Source: Nitrospira defluvii (GTDB lineage: Bacteria > Nitrospirota > Nitrospiria > Nitrospirales > Nitrospiraceae). From it: a stretch of DNA of 47,369 nt. The stretch covers positions 1 through 47,369 of the forward strand of contig NZ_CAJNBJ010000004.1 in NCBI RefSeq assembly GCF_905220995.1, given 5' to 3'. Position numbers and translations under genes: made by a program. The notes below the pieces were generated by a model that did no database searches, was not told the origin of the DNA, and saw only the letters and a program-made list of their open reading frames with translations. Shown one piece after another: positions 45,418-47,369 of the stretch (position 1 is the stretch's first letter; each line of letters opens with the position of its first letter).

Positions 45418-45711
45418 TTAAACGCTTTCGAAAAGCTCTAACTTCTCGCCTTCCCTCAACGTAACAAAGGCTTTCTTCCAATCCGAACGCCGACCAACGA
45501 ATCGGCCCAGACGCTTCACCTTGCCACGAATATTGACAACATTGACCCTGGCAACCTTCACCTTCAAAAGTGATTCGACGGCCTGCCTTATCTGAATTTT
45601 ATTGGCGCCTGGATGAACCAAGAACCCGACTGTGTTGCTCTGCTCTCGAAGGGCGGTAATCTTTTCGGTTAATAATGGCTGAATCAGCACTTGATGGAGG
45701 TCGCCCTTCAT
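45418..45711 (-). CDS. rplW: Ribosomal protein L23
   Basis: 97 residues, VLIQPLLTEKITALRE and NVVNIRGKVKRLGRFVGRRSDWKKAFV (in part). L23 docks signal recognition particle and trigger factor at the exit. ATG overlaps the rplD stop by four bases. Confidence 0.96.
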   Translation of the reverse strand: MKGDLHQVLIQPLLTEKITALREQSNTVGFLVHPGANKIQIRQAVESLLKVKVARVNVVNIRGKVKRLGRFVGRRSDWKKAFVTLREGEKLELFESV

Positions 45712-46331
45712 GACCACACCTCCTTCACTCGATCCAACTCCCCCTGAGGAATCACGAGCGAGCGACATCGCAGCACGTCATAGACATTGAGATCCTCTGG
45801 ACGCAGGACCGTCACATTCGAAAGATTCTTTCCAGCTTGAACTACGTGGGAATTTTGATCCCCAACCACCAGCAATGCATGACCACCAATTTCGAGTTGC
45901 GCCAAGGCAGCTGCCAAGAGCTTTGTTTTAGCCTCAGCAATAACCAATTCCGCGACCACAATGACACCACCTTCTGACACCTTAGCCGACAGGGCGCTCT
46001 GAATCGCTGCGCGATATTTTTTCTTGGGCATCCCGACAGCATAGCTTCTTGGCTTTGGCCCAAAGACCGTGCCACCATGCCGCCAAACGGGTGAGCGGAG
46101 CGATCCCGCGCGGGCGCGGCCCGTATGCTTTTGCTTCCAAGGCTTCTTGCCCGAGCCGCTGACTTCTCCGCGTCGCAAGGTCGAGGCAGTTCCCTGACGA
46201 CCGCAGGCACGCTGCATGACCACTGCTTCGTGAACAAGTGAACCATGGGGCTTACAGCCAAACACTTCGTTCGGCAAATCCACAGTCCCTATTTTCTTCT
46301 TCTTCGTGTCTACCACATCAACGATCGGCAT
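45708..46331 (-). CDS. rplD: Ribosomal protein L4
   Basis: 207 residues with the tunnel loop GSGKKPWKQKHTGRARAGSL. L4 can repress the S10 operon in enterics, but that leader lies outside this window. Three bp after rplC. Confidence 0.97.
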   Translation of the reverse strand: MPIVDVVDTKKKKIGTVDLPNEVFGCKPHGSLVHEAVVMQRACGRQGTASTLRRGEVSGSGKKPWKQKHTGRARAGSLRSPVWRHGGTVFGPKPRSYAVGMPKKKYRAAIQSALSAKVSEGGVIVVAELVIAEAKTKLLAAALAQLEIGGHALLVVGDQNSHVVQAGKNLSNVTVLRPEDLNVYDVLRCRSLVIPQGELDRVKEVWS

Positions 46332-46334
46332 AGA

Positions 46335-46955
46335 TCAACTCTTCTTAGACTTCCGCACAACCAGGAGCCCATTTACACCACCGGGCACTGCTCCGCGGAC
46401 AAACAACAGGTTTTCGTCTGGACGAGCTTCAACTACTTTTAGGCGCTGAACAGTCACTCGCTCATCCCCCATATGACCAGGCAATGCTTTATTCTTCCAA
46501 ACACGAGAAGGATACGAGCTCGCACCAATCGATCCTGGAGCTCGATGAAACATAGATCCATGAGTCTCCGGACCACCAGCATAATTGTGCCTCCGCACAA
46601 CACCCTGAAAGCCCTTGCCCTTCGAAACTCCGACAACATCCACCCAGTCGCCCTTTTTAAAAATATCAACCTTAATGGTTTCCCCGACGGCCACATCACC
46701 CATCTTGGGAAACTCTCTCAGCCAACGACTCGCAGGAGCCTGATTCTTCTTCAAATGCCCAAGCTCGCCGCGTGACAAACGACTGTCTTTCACTTCACCG
46801 AAGGACAGCTGAACCGCCTCATAGCCGTCACGCTCCCTAGTCTTCAACGACACTACTCGGCAAGGCCCTGCCTCGATGACCGTCACCGGCGCGAGGACGC
46901 TTTCGTCATAGATCTGGGTCATCCCCAGTTTCTTACCCAATAATCCGTTTGTCAT
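46335..46955 (-). CDS. rplC: Ribosomal protein L3
   Basis: 206 residues, [45 protein letters not shown] (in part) including the conserved Gln that is methylated in E. coli. Normal. Confidence 0.97.
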   Translation of the reverse strand: MTNGLLGKKLGMTQIYDESVLAPVTVIEAGPCRVVSLKTRERDGYEAVQLSFGEVKDSRLSRGELGHLKKNQAPASRWLREFPKMGDVAVGETIKVDIFKKGDWVDVVGVSKGKGFQGVVRRHNYAGGPETHGSMFHRAPGSIGASSYPSRVWKNKALPGHMGDERVTVQRLKVVEARPDENLLFVRGAVPGGVNGLLVVRKSKKS

Positions 46956-46996
46956 AGCTTTCCTGTCAGCTCACAAAAAGATCGAAAACAACGCCA

Positions 46997-47308
46997 TCAG
47001 AGCTTAATCTCAACATCCACGCCAGCAGCCAAATTCAACTTCATCAAAGAGTCCATTGTTTCTGGCGTCGGCTCCATAATATCCAAAAGGCGCTTGTGCG
47101 TGCGGATCTCGAACTGCTCCCGAGACTTCTTGTCCACGTGAGTCGATCGCTGCACAGTAAACTTCTCAATGCGAGTCGGCAATGGAATCGGACCCACCAC
47201 CCTCGCTCCGCTACGCCTGACCGTTTCCACAATTTCCACCACAGACTGATCAAGCACGCGGTAATCGAATCCGCGCAACCTGATACGAATTCTTTGATCG
47301 ACTTTCAC
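46997..47308 (-). CDS. rpsJ: Ribosomal protein S10
   Basis: 103 residues, [17 protein letters not shown] and [22 protein letters not shown]10 also pairs with NusB/NusG in antitermination. GTG at 47308 is preferred: GAGGAG sits six bases before it, whereas a TTG at 47314 lies too close. First gene of the operon inside the window. Confidence 0.96.
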   Translation of the reverse strand: MKVDQRIRIRLRGFDYRVLDQSVVEIVETVRRSGARVVGPIPLPTRIEKFTVQRSTHVDKKSREQFEIRTHKRLLDIMEPTPETMDSLMKLNLAAGVDVEIKL

Positions 47309-47369
47309 GCTCAACTCCTCACATGCCGACCTGACGGCCGGAACATCACTACGCTAGAATTTCCGTGAC
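47309..47369 (-). other. Leader before rpsJ, cut by the window edge
   Basis: Only 61 bp remain, including the ribosome site GAGGAG. The gene upstream (often tuf) is outside the window, and no promoter can be judged. Confidence 0.5.

Overview
This 47.4 kb window most likely comes from a Nitrospira-type bacterium (phylum Nitrospirota). That placement rests on the overall look of the proteins and on the gene set: nitrite/formate channel, cyanase, ferredoxin-type nitrite reductase, Amt, PII and type I glutamine synthetase beside a type IV pilus operon, lptCAB-rpoN-hpf-rapZ and a complete S10-spc-alpha ribosomal block. No database was searched, so the genus is an inference. From about 1.6 kb onward nearly every gene lies on the minus strand and the DNA is GC-rich. 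The left edge (before about 1.1 kb) looks less GC-rich and carries an unrecognised truncated gene.

Layout, left to right. 1-4.0 kb: truncated unknown gene, small lipoprotein, secreted TIM-barrel hydrolase-like protein, CBS-pair protein. 4.0-16.6 kb: a nitrogen acquisition cluster, which in transcription order (right to left) reads small ORF-nadE, outer-membrane barrel protein-amt-glnB-glnD-glnA, nirC-cynS-winged helix-nirA. 16.6-18.5 kb: two lipoproteins and a gene-poor gap. 18.5-20.9 kb: aroB followed by a GAF-GAF-ANTAR regulator. 21.1-26.3 kb: merR-like gene followed by pilMNOPQ. 26.4-31.4 kb: lptC-lptA-lptB-rpoN-hpf-rapZ. 31.5-47.3 kb: rpsJ through rplQ, including secY, adk, map, infA, rpmJ and rpoA.

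The main discovery is a candidate RNA-level nitrogen regulon. Three leaders on the minus strand (before nirC, before nadE, before the barrel-amt-glnBDA genes) each carry paired short hairpins with a six-base loop of the form A-A-N-G-R-M closed by a C-G pair. This fits the published ANTAR target rule (six-base loops with A at position 1 and G at position 4, two hairpins in tandem). In the nirC and nadE leaders the downstream hairpin shares bases with an intrinsic terminator followed by a U tract, so hairpin and terminator exclude each other. The nirC leader holds two such modules in series. Near-consensus sigma-70 promoters sit just upstream of the first hairpin for nirC (TTGACG, 17 bp, TATACA) and nadE (TTGACA, 18 bp, TATTGT with TG extension). 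The protein that would read these hairpins, a double-GAF ANTAR protein, is encoded 2-12 kb away.

How it may work together: NirC brings in nitrite, NirA reduces it to ammonium, CynS turns cyanate into ammonia and CO2, Amt imports ammonium, GlnA fixes it, GlnB/GlnD sense and signal nitrogen state, and NadE spends glutamine amide nitrogen. The ANTAR protein could coordinate all of these by antitermination, in addition to PII control. The ligand of its GAF domains cannot be read from the sequence.
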